Of a stretch of DNA of 64,000 nucleotides, positions 20,187 to 29,014 are shown piece by piece. This DNA is from Virgibacillus halotolerans (GTDB lineage Bacteria; Bacillota; Bacilli; Bacillales; Amphibacillaceae), in the NCBI RefSeq assembly GCF_016908515.1, contig NZ_JAFBEA010000001.1:62001-126000 (forward strand). The letters run 5' to 3'. Positions within the stretch are counted from its first letter, which is position 1. Each line of letters begins with the position of its first letter. Position numbers and translations under genes: made by a program. Below the pieces are notes generated by a model that saw nothing but the letters and a program-made list of their open reading frames with translations, did not search any database and was not told the DNA's origin.

Positions 20187-20879
20187 ATGGAACAAAACGT
20201 ACTAATTGTCGATGATGAAAAACCGATTGTTACATTGTTAACCTTTAATTTAAAACAAGCTGGGTTCCAAACCGATCAAGCTTTTGATGGTCTTGCTGCA
20301 GTTGAAAAAGCAGCACATAACCACTATGATTTGATCATACTGGATTTAATGTTGCCAAAGATGAATGGGATGGAGGTTTGTGACTATTTGAGAACCCATC
20401 ACATACATACACCTATCTTGATGTTGACTGCCAAGGATGAGGAGTCAGACAAAATTCTTGGCTTGGAATCAGGTGCTGATGACTATTTAACGAAGCCGTT
20501 TAGTCCCAAAGAGGTGATCGCGCGTATTAAAGCGATATTAAGAAGAGCAAACAAAACGACTCAATCTCCAACCGATAAATTAAGAATAGGCAATATCATT
20601 ATTTTCCCAGAGCGTTATGAGGTTGAGATCAATCAGGTACTGATCACCTTCACAAGGAAAGAATTCGAGCTACTACACTACCTTGCGAAGCATAAAGGCA
20701 AAGTCATTTCTAGAGATCAACTGCTCCGCGAAGTTTGGGACTACGATTTTGCAGGTGACACGAGGATAGTAGATGTTCATATTAGTCATCTACGGGATAA
20801 AATTGAGCCACATTCGAAAAAACCACAATATATAAAAACCATCCGTGGGCTCGGTTATAAGATGGAGGATATAAAGTGA
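20187..20879 (+). CDS. phoP: Phosphate response regulator PhoP
   Basis: A 230-residue OmpR-family response regulator. The receiver domain (1-120) has the acidic pair in VDDEKP, the phosphoacceptor D53 (IILDLMLPKMNG), a conserved threonine (MLTAKDEE) and lysine (LTKPFSP). The winged-helix DNA-binding domain (about 130-230) ends YIKTIRGLGYKME. PhoP controls phosphate-starvation genes in Bacillaceae. The assignment to PhoP rather than another OmpR regulator rests on its place between mdh and polA with phoR, as in B. subtilis. The stop overlaps the kinase start. Confidence 0.92.
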   Translation: MEQNVLIVDDEKPIVTLLTFNLKQAGFQTDQAFDGLAAVEKAAHNHYDLIILDLMLPKMNGMEVCDYLRTHHIHTPILMLTAKDEESDKILGLESGADDYLTKPFSPKEVIARIKAILRRANKTTQSPTDKLRIGNIIIFPERYEVEINQVLITFTRKEFELLHYLAKHKGKVISRDQLLREVWDYDFAGDTRIVDVHISHLRDKIEPHSKKPQYIKTIRGLGYKMEDIK

Positions 20880-22255
20880 TGAAAAATGTATTCAAGAAAC
20901 CATTGCGAATATATGTAATTGGGATTTTTATATTCATTGCGATTACAGGGTCGGTGCTTAGTCAGGTCGTTGATGATTTAATTGTTTTGATTGCTGTATT
21001 AGTAACAGAGCTAATCGTATTATTAATCATTTTACTTCATATCTTTGATAATTATATGAAACCGATAAAGAAAGCGACGGCAACAGTGGATGAACTGGTG
21101 AAGGGAAATTACCGGGCGAGAATTCATCATACACAAAAGGGAAGCTTTGGTGAATTGAGCTATAAAATAAATGCATTAGCGCGAAATCTAAGTGAACTAT
21201 CCATTCATGAACAAATTCAATCTGAGCAATTATCAACTGTACTTGATAATACAGAGAGTGGGCTTGTTCTGATAGATGAGAAGGGTTATATTCATTTTGT
21301 GAATCGTAAATTTATGGATATGTTCGGTGGTGTGGATAAAGATTACAAAGGATTTCTTTATTATGATGTACTTGAAAATGAAGTCATTCATGAGACCGTC
21401 CAGGAAACTTTTTTATATGAGGAAGATGTAAAAAAATCATTCACCCATTTTAAGGGATTAGATAAACATTACCGGGAAATCGTTGGTGCTCCGATCTTTA
21501 ATGAACGTAATATATTAAAAGGTACTGTCCTCGTATTATACGATATTACTGAGATGAAGAAATTGGAATTAATGCGTAAGGACTTTGTTGCCAACGTATC
21601 CCATGAATTGAAAACGCCAATTACTTCAATAAAAGGATTTGCAGAAACAATGTTGGAAAATAACATGGCTAATGAGAAGCAGAACAATGAATTTCTAAGT
21701 ATTATTCATGAAGAGAGTCATCGAATGCAATTGCTGATTGAAGATTTATTAACGTTATCAAGATTGGAGCGGGAAGATTTCTTCTTGCAACTGGCTGAAG
21801 TGAGAATAACAGAATTAGTGGACGAAATTAGTCCGATTGCGCAGCATAAAGCAAATGATCATAATCTGCAACTTACAATCGATGTCGCTGAGAACCTTAC
21901 GCTTATGGCTGACAAGGAAAAAGTAAAACAGATCATTATTAACCTGTTGGACAATTCCTTTAGTTATACACCTGCCGATGGTCATGTATTATTATCGATC
22001 CATTCGACAGCACATTCCATTCATATCGAGGTAAAAGATACAGGCATTGGTATTGCGCAGGAAATGATCCCACGCATATTTGAGCGCTTTTATCGTGTTG
22101 ATAAAGCAAGAAGTCGAAATACCGGTGGAACAGGACTTGGGTTAGCAATCGTTAAACATATTGTTGAGGTTCATGGAGGTCACATCGATATCGAAAGTGA
22201 AGTTGACAAGGGAACAAGTATTCATGTCTATTTACCAAAAGGAGAAGGAAAATAG
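20879..22255 (+). CDS. phoR: Sensor histidine kinase PhoR lacking an extracytoplasmic domain
   Basis: A 458-residue kinase partner of PhoP. Two hydrophobic segments (about 11-29 and 34-56) are separated by only a few residues (SQVVDD), so almost nothing is outside the membrane. Then come HAMP (about 57-110), PAS (about 120-220, LSTVLDNTESGLVLIDEKG), HisKA with H242 (ANVSHELKTPITSIKG) and HATPase_c with N (LLDNSFSYTP), DTGIGIA and GGTGLGLAI. B. subtilis PhoR is longer (about 579) and has an external PAS-like domain. The ATG overlaps the phoP stop as TGATG; a GTG at 20876 is also possible. Confidence 0.92.
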   Translation: MKNVFKKPLRIYVIGIFIFIAITGSVLSQVVDDLIVLIAVLVTELIVLLIILLHIFDNYMKPIKKATATVDELVKGNYRARIHHTQKGSFGELSYKINALARNLSELSIHEQIQSEQLSTVLDNTESGLVLIDEKGYIHFVNRKFMDMFGGVDKDYKGFLYYDVLENEVIHETVQETFLYEEDVKKSFTHFKGLDKHYREIVGAPIFNERNILKGTVLVLYDITEMKKLELMRKDFVANVSHELKTPITSIKGFAETMLENNMANEKQNNEFLSIIHEESHRMQLLIEDLLTLSRLEREDFFLQLAEVRITELVDEISPIAQHKANDHNLQLTIDVAENLTLMADKEKVKQIIINLLDNSFSYTPADGHVLLSIHSTAHSIHIEVKDTGIGIAQEMIPRIFERFYRVDKARSRNTGGTGLGLAIVKHIVEVHGGHIDIESEVDKGTSIHVYLPKGEGK

Positions 22256-22290
22256 GAAAGCATCCATTTAAACGGATGTTTTTTTCTTTT
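22256..22290 (+). terminator. Terminator after phoPR
   Basis: GCATCC pairs with GGATGT across an eight-base loop and is followed by a run of seven T residues. Confidence 0.82.
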
Positions 22291-22386
22291 CACTAATGGA
22301 AAAGTCACAATGAATGAAGTTTCACTTTATGTGGAGACAATGCTAAAATGTGTGTAGCAAACATTTATATTGGAGGAGTCAAATAT

Positions 22387-25029
22387 ATGTCAAACAAACT
22401 TGTTTTAATTGACGGAAATAGTATTTTATACCGTGCCTTTTTCGCATTACCATTATTAAATAACGATAAAGGTGTCTATACGAATGCGGTTTATGGTTTT
22501 ACGACCATGCTTTTAAGAATTTTAGAGGAAGAAAAACCGACACACATGCTTGTAGCTTTTGATGCCGGTAAAACAACCTTCCGTCATGCAACGTATAAGG
22601 AATATAAAGGCGGTAGACAAAAAACGCCACCAGAATTATCGGAGCAGTTTCCGTTAATTAAAGAAGTGCTTGACGCATTTAGTATCCCCCATTATCAATT
22701 AGAACAATATGAGGCAGATGATATTATTGGCACACTGTCTGCAAAAGGACAAGACAAAGCATGGGATATAACTGTTATATCCGGTGATAAAGACATGCTC
22801 CAGCTTGTATCTGATCAGGTTACTGTTAGTCTAACAAAAAAGGGCATCAGTAATGTGGAGAAGTATACGCCATCCTATATGGTAGAAAACATGGAAATCA
22901 CACCAGAACAGATTATTGACCTGAAAGCACTGATGGGGGATAGCTCAGATAATATCCCAGGTGTGCCTGGTGTAGGTGAGAAAACAGCAACCAAATTATT
23001 AAAGCAATATGAAACATTGGAAAAAGTTTACGACCATCTCGATGACATTAGTGGGAAAAAACTGAAGGAAAACCTAGTTAACTATAAAGATGACGCATTT
23101 ATGAGTAAAGAGCTTGTCACGATTAACCGCAGCTCACCAATTACGATATCTATTGATGAGATTGCATATGAAGACTATCAGGAAAGCAAAGTCAGTACCG
23201 TTTTTAAAGAACTTGGATTTCAATCTTTACTTAATAAAATGAATGACAATGCAGATGATGGGGTGGAAGCTGAACAGGCAGCGTTAACGGAAATAGATGT
23301 TACGATTGTTGAGGAAGTAACTGAAAAGATGTTTACCGGAAACGAAGCACTGGTAGTAGAAATGCTTGGAGACAATTATCATCAGTCAGCGATTGAAGGC
23401 CTGGGTATTGTCAATGAACAGGGTAGTTATTTTATTCCGACGGAAGTTGCCTTAACCTCTAAAGCATTTAAAAAATGGGCAGAAGATGAAGGGAATAAAA
23501 AAAGTGTCTTTGATGCAAAACAAACATTGGTAGCTTTATTGAGACATGATATTCATATAAAAGGAATTACATTTGACATGCTGCTGACATCTTACCTGTT
23601 AAATCCATCGGACAATCACCATGATATCCCGGCAATTGGACAACGAATGGGGAAGACAGATGTTTTGTTTGATGAGGAAGTGTACGGAAAAGGTGCGAAA
23701 ATCAAAGTGCCTGAACAAACGGTCTTAGCGGAGCATATTGTGCGAAAAACAAATATATTGTATGGACTAAAAGACGAAATGGAAGAACAGCTTAAAAGTA
23801 ACGAGCAAGACGTGTTATGTAAAGAATTAGAAATGCCGCTTACACTTATTTTAGGCGAAATGGAACATTTAGGGGTGCAAGTAGATACTGCTCGTCTAGA
23901 AGAAATAGGCGAAGGTCTGAAGGGGCGTTTAGATACACTCAAACAGGAAGTGTATGAATTAGCTGGTGAGATATTTAACATAAACTCTCCAAAACAGTTG
24001 GGCGTCGTTTTATTTGAGAACCTAAAATTACCTGTCATTAAAAAGACGAAGACGGGCTATTCTACTGCTGCAGATGTCTTAGAAAAACTAGAAAGTGAAC
24101 ACGAAATTATACCTAAGTTGCTATTGTACAGACAACTTGGTAAATTGCAGTCAACCTATATTGAAGGGCTATTAAAGGTAGTGGACAAAGATACAAATAA
24201 AATCCATACCCGCTTTAATCAGGCATTAACACAGACGGGCAGGCTCAGTTCGATTGAACCGAATCTGCAAAACATTCCTATCCGACTGGAAGAAGGTCGG
24301 AAAATTCGTCAAGCATTTGTACCAGCCAAAAAGGATTGGATCATGTTCTCTGCAGACTATTCTCAAATTGAGCTGCGTGTATTAGCGCATATAGCAAAAG
24401 ACGAAAAGTTAGTTGCTGCTTTTAAAGCAGGTTTGGATATTCATACACAAACTGCCATGGATGTGTTCCATGTTGATAAAGCTGATGTAACAGACAATAT
24501 GCGCCGTCAGGCAAAAGCAGTAAACTTTGGTATTGTTTATGGTATTAGTGATTATGGCCTTTCACAGAATTTGGGCATTACGCGAAAAGAAGCAAAACAA
24601 TTTATCGAACGTTATTTTGCAAGCTATCCAGACGTTAAAGCTTATATGGATAATATTGTCCAGGAAGCTAAACACCAAGGCTATGTGACAACACTGATGA
24701 ACCGTAGACGGTATTTACCGGATATTACAAGCAGGAATTTTAACCAGCGTAGTTTTGCGGAAAGAACAGCGATGAATACACCAATCCAGGGAAGTGCTGC
24801 AGATGTGATTAAAAAAGCGATGATTGATTTACATGGGAAATTAATAGATGAGAAATTAGAAGCGCGGATGCTATTACAAGTACATGATGAATTAATTATT
24901 GAAGCACCAAAGGAAGAATTAGATCAATTAATAGAAATAGTACCAGCAATCATGGAACACACGGTAGCATTAAATGTACCGCTGAAGGTCGATTATTCCT
25001 ATGGAAAAAGCTGGTTTGACGCAAAATAA
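22387..25029 (+). CDS. polA: DNA polymerase I
   Basis: An 880-residue A-family polymerase, the same length as B. subtilis PolA, for Okazaki-fragment processing and repair. The 5'-nuclease domain (about 1-295) has VLIDGNSILYRAFFA, YEADDIIGTL and GDSSDNIPGVPGVGEKTA. The middle 3'-5' exonuclease-like domain (about 310-470) lacks the DxE catalytic pair (EALVVEMLGDNYHQ), so proofreading is probably absent, as in other Bacillus enzymes. The polymerase domain has DYSQIELRVLAH near 656, RRQAKAVNFGIVYG and QVHDELI near 834. GGAGGAG precedes the ATG at 22387; a longer start at 22348 is rejected. Confidence 0.97.
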   Translation: MSNKLVLIDGNSILYRAFFALPLLNNDKGVYTNAVYGFTTMLLRILEEEKPTHMLVAFDAGKTTFRHATYKEYKGGRQKTPPELSEQFPLIKEVLDAFSIPHYQLEQYEADDIIGTLSAKGQDKAWDITVISGDKDMLQLVSDQVTVSLTKKGISNVEKYTPSYMVENMEITPEQIIDLKALMGDSSDNIPGVPGVGEKTATKLLKQYETLEKVYDHLDDISGKKLKENLVNYKDDAFMSKELVTINRSSPITISIDEIAYEDYQESKVSTVFKELGFQSLLNKMNDNADDGVEAEQAALTEIDVTIVEEVTEKMFTGNEALVVEMLGDNYHQSAIEGLGIVNEQGSYFIPTEVALTSKAFKKWAEDEGNKKSVFDAKQTLVALLRHDIHIKGITFDMLLTSYLLNPSDNHHDIPAIGQRMGKTDVLFDEEVYGKGAKIKVPEQTVLAEHIVRKTNILYGLKDEMEEQLKSNEQDVLCKELEMPLTLILGEMEHLGVQVDTARLEEIGEGLKGRLDTLKQEVYELAGEIFNINSPKQLGVVLFENLKLPVIKKTKTGYSTAADVLEKLESEHEIIPKLLLYRQLGKLQSTYIEGLLKVVDKDTNKIHTRFNQALTQTGRLSSIEPNLQNIPIRLEEGRKIRQAFVPAKKDWIMFSADYSQIELRVLAHIAKDEKLVAAFKAGLDIHTQTAMDVFHVDKADVTDNMRRQAKAVNFGIVYGISDYGLSQNLGITRKEAKQFIERYFASYPDVKAYMDNIVQEAKHQGYVTTLMNRRRYLPDITSRNFNQRSFAERTAMNTPIQGSAADVIKKAMIDLHGKLIDEKLEARMLLQVHDELIIEAPKEELDQLIEIVPAIMEHTVALNVPLKVDYSYGKSWFDAK

Positions 25030-25043
25030 GGAGAATAGGTTAT

Positions 25044-25877
25044 ATGCCGGAATTACCAGAAGTAGAAACAATCAAAAACACTTTAAAACAATTTGTTATC
25101 AATAAACAGATCGAAGAAGTTCATGTATATTGGCCGAATATCATCAAAGAACCAGATGATGTAGACCATTTCAAAATGGTCTTATCAGGACAAACAATTC
25201 ATGATATTACACGAAAAGGAAAATTTCTTCTTTTTCAAATGGATGATTATGTACTCGTTTCTCATTTGCGGATGGAAGGGAAATACAGTGTTGAGCAAGC
25301 AGCCGAGCCAGTAAAAAAACATACCCATGTTATTTTTACATTCACAGATGGGGATCAATTGCGTTATAATGACGTGCGTAAATTTGGTACAATGCATGTT
25401 TATCATAAGGGTGTAGCGTTACTGGAGAAGCCATTGAATAAGCTAGGCCCCGATCCATTTGATGAAGCATTTACATTCGATTATTTTTATAAGAAGCTGA
25501 AAAAAACGCAACGTGTGGTTAAATCAGCTTTGCTGGATCAAACGATTGTAGCGGGTCTCGGTAATATTTATGTGGATGAGACATTGTTCAAGGCAAACGT
25601 TCATCCGCTAACCCGTTCTGATAAATTAACAAAAAAGGAAATTAAGGCCATTCAAACAGAAGCAATAAATATATTGGCACAGGCTGTGAAACAGGGCGGT
25701 ACCACTATCCGCTCTTATGTGAATGGGCAAGGTGAGATGGGCATGTTTCAACAGGAATTATATGTATATGGTCAGGAAAATGAAGCATGTAAGGAGTGTG
25801 GCAACCCAATCACAAAAATGAAGGTTGCGGGACGCGGCACACATATATGCAGTACATGCCAAGTAGCGAAAGGGTGA
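25044..25877 (+). CDS. mutM: Formamidopyrimidine-DNA glycosylase
   Basis: A 277-residue base-excision repair enzyme removing 8-oxoguanine and related lesions with AP-lyase activity. The mature N-terminus is PELPEVET, with the catalytic proline and glutamate. VSHLRMEGKY contains the conserved lysine loop region; DQTIVAGLGNIYVDE is the helix-two-turn-helix signature; the C-terminus is a four-cysteine zinc finger (CKEC ... CSTC). It follows polA by 14 bases and precedes coaE by five, so the three form a likely operon. Confidence 0.96.
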   Translation: MPELPEVETIKNTLKQFVINKQIEEVHVYWPNIIKEPDDVDHFKMVLSGQTIHDITRKGKFLLFQMDDYVLVSHLRMEGKYSVEQAAEPVKKHTHVIFTFTDGDQLRYNDVRKFGTMHVYHKGVALLEKPLNKLGPDPFDEAFTFDYFYKKLKKTQRVVKSALLDQTIVAGLGNIYVDETLFKANVHPLTRSDKLTKKEIKAIQTEAINILAQAVKQGGTTIRSYVNGQGEMGMFQQELYVYGQENEACKECGNPITKMKVAGRGTHICSTCQVAKG

Positions 25878-25882
25878 GTACC

Positions 25883-26482
25883 ATGGCATTAATCATTGGT
25901 TTGACAGGTAGTATTGCCAGTGGAAAAAGCACAATCTCTGCTATGTTTGCTGATTTGAATATACCTGTAGTGGACGCGGATGAAATTTCCCGGGAAGTTG
26001 TCAAACCTGGTCAGAAGGCATATAAAAAGATTGTGCAAACATTTGGAGAGGATATGCTGCAGCCAGATAAGATGATTGACCGCAAAAAGCTGGGGTCCAT
26101 TGTTTTTACAGATGAAACAAAGCGTAAACAGTTAAATCATATTGTTCATCCTGCTGTGAGAGAGGAAATGCTCGCACAAAGAGATGGTTATGTAACAAGC
26201 GGGGCGAGTTGCGTTGTACTGGATATTCCGCTGTTATTTGAAAGTAAGTTAACTAATTTTGTTGGTAAAATATTGGTTGTTTCAGTGGATGAAAAGGTAC
26301 AGTTAGATCGCTTGATGTCGCGGGATAAATCCGATGAAACTGAAGCAAGGCAACGAATCCAATCACAGATTCCCATACGTGAAAAGGCTGCACTAGCAGA
26401 TGCCGTCATTAATAATAATGGGACAAAGCAGGAGTCCTATGAACAGTTGGAACAAATCTTAAAACGTTGGAAAGTCTTATAA
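25883..26482 (+). CDS. coaE: Dephospho-CoA kinase
   Basis: A 199-residue P-loop kinase for the last step of coenzyme A synthesis. The Walker A is GLTGSIASGKST (residues 6-17), followed by the CoaE motif VVDADEISREVV, LNHIVHPAVRE and VLDIPLLFESKL, and a LID region with RLMSRDKSDETEARQRIQSQ. The open frame extends back into mutM to 25796, but the family start is MALIIGLTGS at 25883 after AGGGTGAG. The ytaF gene that lies between mutM and coaE in B. subtilis is absent. Confidence 0.95.
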   Translation: MALIIGLTGSIASGKSTISAMFADLNIPVVDADEISREVVKPGQKAYKKIVQTFGEDMLQPDKMIDRKKLGSIVFTDETKRKQLNHIVHPAVREEMLAQRDGYVTSGASCVVLDIPLLFESKLTNFVGKILVVSVDEKVQLDRLMSRDKSDETEARQRIQSQIPIREKAALADAVINNNGTKQESYEQLEQILKRWKVL

Positions 26483-26489
26483 TATTATC

Positions 26490-26527
26490 TACACCTGTGC
26501 CTATGCTAGTGCGCAGGTGTATTTTTT
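26490..26527 (+). terminator. Terminator after polA-mutM-coaE
   Basis: TACACCTG-GC pairs with GC-CAGGTGTA around an internal loop and is followed by six T residues. Confidence 0.85.
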
Positions 26528-26593
26528 AGAATTTTGGTTCTGAATATTATAATATATTAATCATTAATAAAACAAATCACAAACTTCTTCTAA

Positions 26594-26604
26594 TGTGTTA
26601 TACT
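26594..26604. promoter_or_regulatory. Candidate CcpN site overlapping gapB -10 region
   Basis: TGTGTTATACT matches the CcpN consensus TRTGHYATAYW at every position as I remember it. It overlaps TATACT, a plausible -10 box, 50 bases before gapB. In B. subtilis CcpN represses gapB and pckA during glycolytic growth. ccpN itself is not in this window. Confidence 0.5.
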
Positions 26605-26653
26605 AATTGTAATAAAAGACATTATGAGTATAACCTATATAGGGGGATCACAG

Positions 26654-27685
26654 ATGAATAAAACGCGGATTGCTATTAACGGATTTGGTCGAATAGGTCG
26701 AATGGTATTTCGTCAGGCAATAACTGATGATCAATTGGAGATTGTTGCAATAAATGCTAGCTATCCTCCAGAAACACTGGCACATTTAATAAAATATGAT
26801 AGTGTACATGGTGTTTTTAACGGGGATGTGAAAGCGCTGCAAAGTGGGCTGGAAGTGAATGATAAAAAAATTAAACTGGTAAATGAAAGGCAACCTGAAC
26901 AATTGCCATGGAAAGCGTATGACATTGATGTTGTTGTAGAAGCAACAGGTAAGTTTAAAACGAAGGAAACTGCGGGTCAGCATCTCAAAGCAGGTGCGAA
27001 GAAAGTAGTGATCACTGCTCCTGGTAAGCAAGTTGATAAGACGATTGTAATGGGCGTAAATGATGACAGCTATCAGCCGGAGAAGGATGATATTATCTCT
27101 AACGCTTCCTGTACAACCAATTGTCTCGCGCCAGTTGTGAAAGTGTTGGATGATAACTTTTCGGTTATTAATGGTTTAATGACAACGGTACATGCTTTTA
27201 CAACCGACCAGCAAAATTTAGATAATCCGCATAAGGACTTACGACGGGCACGCAGTTGTACGCAATCTATTATTCCGACGTCAACAGGTGCAGCGAAGGC
27301 GTTGGGAGAAGTAATGCCACATTTAAATGGGAAATTGCATGGAATGGCACTACGTGTACCAACACCAAATGTTTCCTTAGTCGATCTAGTAGTCGATGTG
27401 AAGGAGACGGTCACAATGGAGGCGATTAATCATGCATTCTTACAAGCATCCAATCAGGAATTAAACGGAATTATAAAATACACAGAAGAACCACTTGTTT
27501 CCATTGATTACACAACAACAGATTATTCGGCAATTGTTGATGGATTATCGACCATTGTGATGGATGGTAATAAAGTAAAAGTAATCGCATGGTATGACAA
27601 TGAATGGGGATACTCCAAACGTGTACTGGATCTTACGAAATATGTCGGCAGCTACTTACATCAACAGCAGGAAAAAATATCATAA
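26654..27685 (+). CDS. gapB: Glyceraldehyde-3-phosphate dehydrogenase, gluconeogenic GapB type
   Basis: A 343-residue GAPDH. The Rossmann motif is INGFGRIGRM, and the catalytic cysteine C153 is in SNASCTTNCLAPV, with the histidine partner in TVHAFTTDQ and the phosphate-binding arginine in MALRVPTPNVS. The neighbourhood (polA-mutM-coaE upstream, nrdR-dnaB downstream) is that of gapB, the NADP-preferring gluconeogenic enzyme of B. subtilis, rather than gapA. The ATG at 26654 follows AGGGGGA; a longer start at 26624 is not needed. A CcpN-like operator overlaps the promoter. Confidence 0.93.
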   Translation: MNKTRIAINGFGRIGRMVFRQAITDDQLEIVAINASYPPETLAHLIKYDSVHGVFNGDVKALQSGLEVNDKKIKLVNERQPEQLPWKAYDIDVVVEATGKFKTKETAGQHLKAGAKKVVITAPGKQVDKTIVMGVNDDSYQPEKDDIISNASCTTNCLAPVVKVLDDNFSVINGLMTTVHAFTTDQQNLDNPHKDLRRARSCTQSIIPTSTGAAKALGEVMPHLNGKLHGMALRVPTPNVSLVDLVVDVKETVTMEAINHAFLQASNQELNGIIKYTEEPLVSIDYTTTDYSAIVDGLSTIVMDGNKVKVIAWYDNEWGYSKRVLDLTKYVGSYLHQQQEKIS

Positions 27686-27783
27686 AATGAAACTTCATTC
27701 CTAAAACTCTCGGTATCTCTCTATTTTTGTTGTGGGATTTTTGTTGCCAGCAAAATTATAGATAATATCGCATCTATTCCTAA

Positions 27784-27829
27784 GAGACCGGTGATTTATA
27801 CGATTTGTATAAATCACCGGTCCTTTTTG
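27784..27829 (+). terminator. Strong terminator after gapB
   Basis: GACCGGTGATTTATAC and its exact complement form a 16-bp perfect stem with a five-base loop, followed by CTTTTTG. Confidence 0.92.
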
Positions 27830-27930
27830 TTTGCTCTAGAGGATTTAACCAAAACGTGTTAAAATAAAGGATATACATATTTTTTTCATATACATAGAAC
27901 ATGGTTGATAAAATAGAAGAGGTGCAAAAA

Positions 27931-28323
27931 ATGTCGTTTCGTAATACAATAGGAAAATATTTAAATAACCATGCTGAGACCAGTGAGAAACATTGGGATA
28001 AACCACTACAAACGCATTATTATAAGACTACGAAAGACAAAGGCATGAGCACACTTGAAAACTTCTTTAATAACGCGCAAAAATATGAGATTCATTCTAT
28101 TTCTAAAGCCCACGGTGAAATAAGTGTGAATGTAAAAAAAGGGAAAAAGGCGTTTATCGTTGCTACGGTTATTATGGTACGTCCATATCAGACAGCTATC
28201 GACTTTTCAGTTACAACTGAATCTGTCCTGCCGTTTGACTTTGGATACAGCAGTAAATTAATTCAGCAATTATATGAACAGATAAATAAAGAATTAACGT
28301 TAATTAGGGTACAGAACACCTAG
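27931..28323 (+). CDS. Conserved-looking small soluble protein, function unknown
   Basis: A 130-residue protein with no signal peptide or membrane segment. It has a basic N-terminal half (SFRNTIGKYLNNH, HYYKTTKDKGMST) and a C-terminal alternating pattern suggesting strands (HGEISVNVKKGKKAFIVATVIMVRP). I do not recognise the family. The region GYSSKLIQQLYEQINKEL looks helical. The ATG at 27931 follows AGAGGTG; an in-frame ATG at 27901 has no such site. It occupies the slot of speD in B. subtilis but has no SpeD motifs. Codon use looks like its neighbours, so it is probably a real gene. Confidence 0.7.
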   Translation: MSFRNTIGKYLNNHAETSEKHWDKPLQTHYYKTTKDKGMSTLENFFNNAQKYEIHSISKAHGEISVNVKKGKKAFIVATVIMVRPYQTAIDFSVTTESVLPFDFGYSSKLIQQLYEQINKELTLIRVQNT

Positions 28324-28420
28324 TGGAACATACCAGAAGTTCTATCCGGTGCAAATATTTGAGCCAATTTCGTCACTTAAAATCTGTGGAAATCCGAACT
28401 ATTTGGATGTGTGCTAAAAC

Positions 28421-28582
28421 CGTTGATTTCCACTGCAGGCGGACGCTTTCCGCGGGCACGGCTTCAGTCTCCTCGAGAACCTCACTCTGCGGGGTCTTCA
28501 GACACGTGCTGGGACTGCGATTACTCGTCCCACCGAAAACCTTTGTTCCCGCTGGAGTCGCCGCCTTCCGTTCCAATCAACG
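28421..28582 (+). repeat. Palindromic dispersed repeat, copy A
   Basis: A 162-bp GC-rich element with perfect 8-bp terminal inverted repeats, CGTTGATT and AATCAACG. Inside are GCGGACGCTTTCCGCGGG, CTCCTCGAG, CTGCGGGGTCTTCAGA and CCCGCTGGAGTCGCCGCC. The block CTTTCCGCGGGC ... CTCTGCGGGGTCT is shared with copy B in opposite orientation. It has no coding potential of its own and is richer in G+C than its surroundings. Confidence 0.82.
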
Positions 28583-28726
28583 ATGTAGTGCTTCGAATTA
28601 ATGGATGATAAACTGTTTGTGTATATTATACTTCGGACTCAGAACAAGTTGACGTGCTTATGAAATTGATTTCGATGAATAAAACAGTAAAGCAAACCAC
28701 CGAAAATAAAAAACCATCCTAGCAAA

Positions 28727-28885
28727 TGGAATACGCGAGACTCCTGCGGGATGAAAGGCCTCGATGAGACCCCGCAGAGCGTATGGTGAGAGCCGACTAA
28801 AACCGTTCTTTGCGAACAACGTCGGCATACCCCTTGTCGGGGCAAGGAGGCTCATTAGCCGCCCGCGGAAAGCGAGTGTATTCCA
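28727..28885 (-). repeat. Palindromic dispersed repeat, copy B (inverted)
   Basis: A 159-bp element bounded by the perfect 8-bp inverted repeat TGGAATAC / GTATTCCA. Read on the minus strand it has CGCTTTCCGCGGGC, GAGCCTCCTTG, CTCTGCGGGGTCT and CCCGCAGGAGTC in the same order as copy A. Its middle carries a separate hairpin (GCCGAC ... GTCGGC with GTTC/GAAC inside). The spacer between the copies and on to nrdR shows no gene. Confidence 0.82.
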
Positions 28886-29014
28886 GTTGCGGTAATCGGA
28901 GCGTTATTTTGTCTCCACACCTTTTTCAAACATATAATTGTTCATTTCAAGGTTGTGGAAAAGATTTTTGAAACGTTACACTAGGTTTAATCTGAATGAA
29001 TGGAGTTGAAAGGA

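Noticed and set aside
28323-28608. Overlapping frames (65-92 residues) on both strands across copy A of the repeat
   Set aside because: They arise from the GC-rich palindrome, differ between copies, and have no ribosome sites or domain content.
28639-28855. Minus-strand frames across copy B
   Set aside because: Same reason; the reading frame follows the repeat and changes by strand.
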